Shown in pieces: positions 63,461-64,000 of a stretch of DNA of 64,000 nt. Position numbers and translations under genes: made by a program. Position 1 is the first letter of the stretch. Each line of letters starts with the position of its first letter. The notes under the pieces were generated by a model, which was given only the letters and a program-made list of their open reading frames with translations, was not told where the DNA came from and made no database searches. The DNA is from Chrysoperla carnea (taxonomy: Eukaryota > Arthropoda > Insecta > Neuroptera > Chrysopidae): contig NC_058337.1 in NCBI RefSeq assembly GCF_905475395.1, forward strand, positions 109,300,368 to 109,364,367, given 5' to 3'.

Positions 63461-64000
63461 TTTTAAATAAAAAGTTTATACAAATAAACTTTATATATAA
63501 TTAAATTTAATTTGTCAGAATTGAGAACAAAATTATTGCTCGATTTCAATTTTCTCAGAGGTCATGATTTGACGACGACTATTCGAATTCTTATACAATT
63601 TCAAATGATTCAATAACTATATATTAGTGGCTTCTTGTGAGTCAATTTTATAAAAATGTCATTGAGATTGATACACCCTGTACTAAATTTATTCATAATT
63701 TTTTCATTGTATAAAATTATTTGATTACTAAAGGAAATAAATTAATAAAAATCGGTACAAATTAAGAACTACAAAGTAATATTATTAAATGATGAAATTG
63801 AATGACTGTAAAAAATTAATATTCATACATTTAAATTCAATAATAATATCTGTCTATATCCATCAGTTTTACCGTGAGCTCACTATTAAGCAAAGTTGTC
63901 ATGATTCTTTTGTTTTGCTATCTGCTGGAATCATAAACGTAACTATGGTAACAAAGAAAAATGAGATGAATTTGAACTGTGGTGAATTTATTAGAAACCT
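63461..64000. other. Non-coding end of window
   Basis: No gene seen. The word gatacaccctgta near 63669 matches the outer end of the 61440-61660 repeat, so another copy of that family may begin there. Confidence 0.3.

Overview
The window looks like AT-rich nuclear DNA of an insect. Genes have short GT-AG introns, the coding islands are small within long non-coding stretches, and there are fragments of insect-type non-LTR retrotransposons, a tRNA-derived SINE and many inverted-repeat elements. The order cannot be fixed from the sequence alone. All exon models were built by hand from splice signals, reading phase and agreement between paralogues.

Only four protein-coding genes can be supported. 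Three lie in tandem on the + strand (25127-28473, 29699-31956, 34995-37734). They encode Gfo/Idh/MocA-family NAD(P)-dependent oxidoreductases of the inositol 2-dehydrogenase type (386, 386 and 380 residues). The first two are recent duplicates: exon lengths are identical, the proteins are about 84% identical by hand count, and the upstream DNA is duplicated too. The third is older and lacks two of their introns. The fourth gene, on the - strand at 41801-45443, encodes a complete DDI1/Rngo-type ubiquitin receptor and aspartyl protease of 451 residues (UBL, helical domain, retroviral-type protease with Asp-Ser-Gly-Ala, and UBA).

Region by region: 1-23,000 is gene-poor with dispersed repeats, including a terminal-inverted-repeat element copy at 1374-2010, a ~290 bp tandem repeat at 8216-8960 and a Jockey-type reverse transcriptase relic near 23.1-23.4 kb. 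The oxidoreductase cluster fills 24-38 kb, with a 443 bp inverted repeat whose arms match throughout between genes 2 and 3. DDI1 follows at 41.8-45.4 kb. From 47.6 to 50.9 kb comes a SINE with an 11 bp target-site duplication, then two tandem 438 bp palindromes, then a compound repeat, with the 11-mer AAGTGAAACTT recurring through them. The remainder (51-64 kb) is very AT-rich, with another inverted-repeat element, three further copies of the 1374-2010 family, and the 3' end of a non-LTR retrotransposon.

The three oxidoreductases probably act on inositol or related sugar or polyol substrates in the cytosol, and their tandem expansion suggests substrate or tissue divergence. No operon, CRISPR array, intact tRNA or rRNA was found. 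The most unusual items are the diversified dehydrogenase cluster, with a substitution next to the active site of copy 2, and the sharply localised palindrome and motif array at 48.9-50.9 kb.
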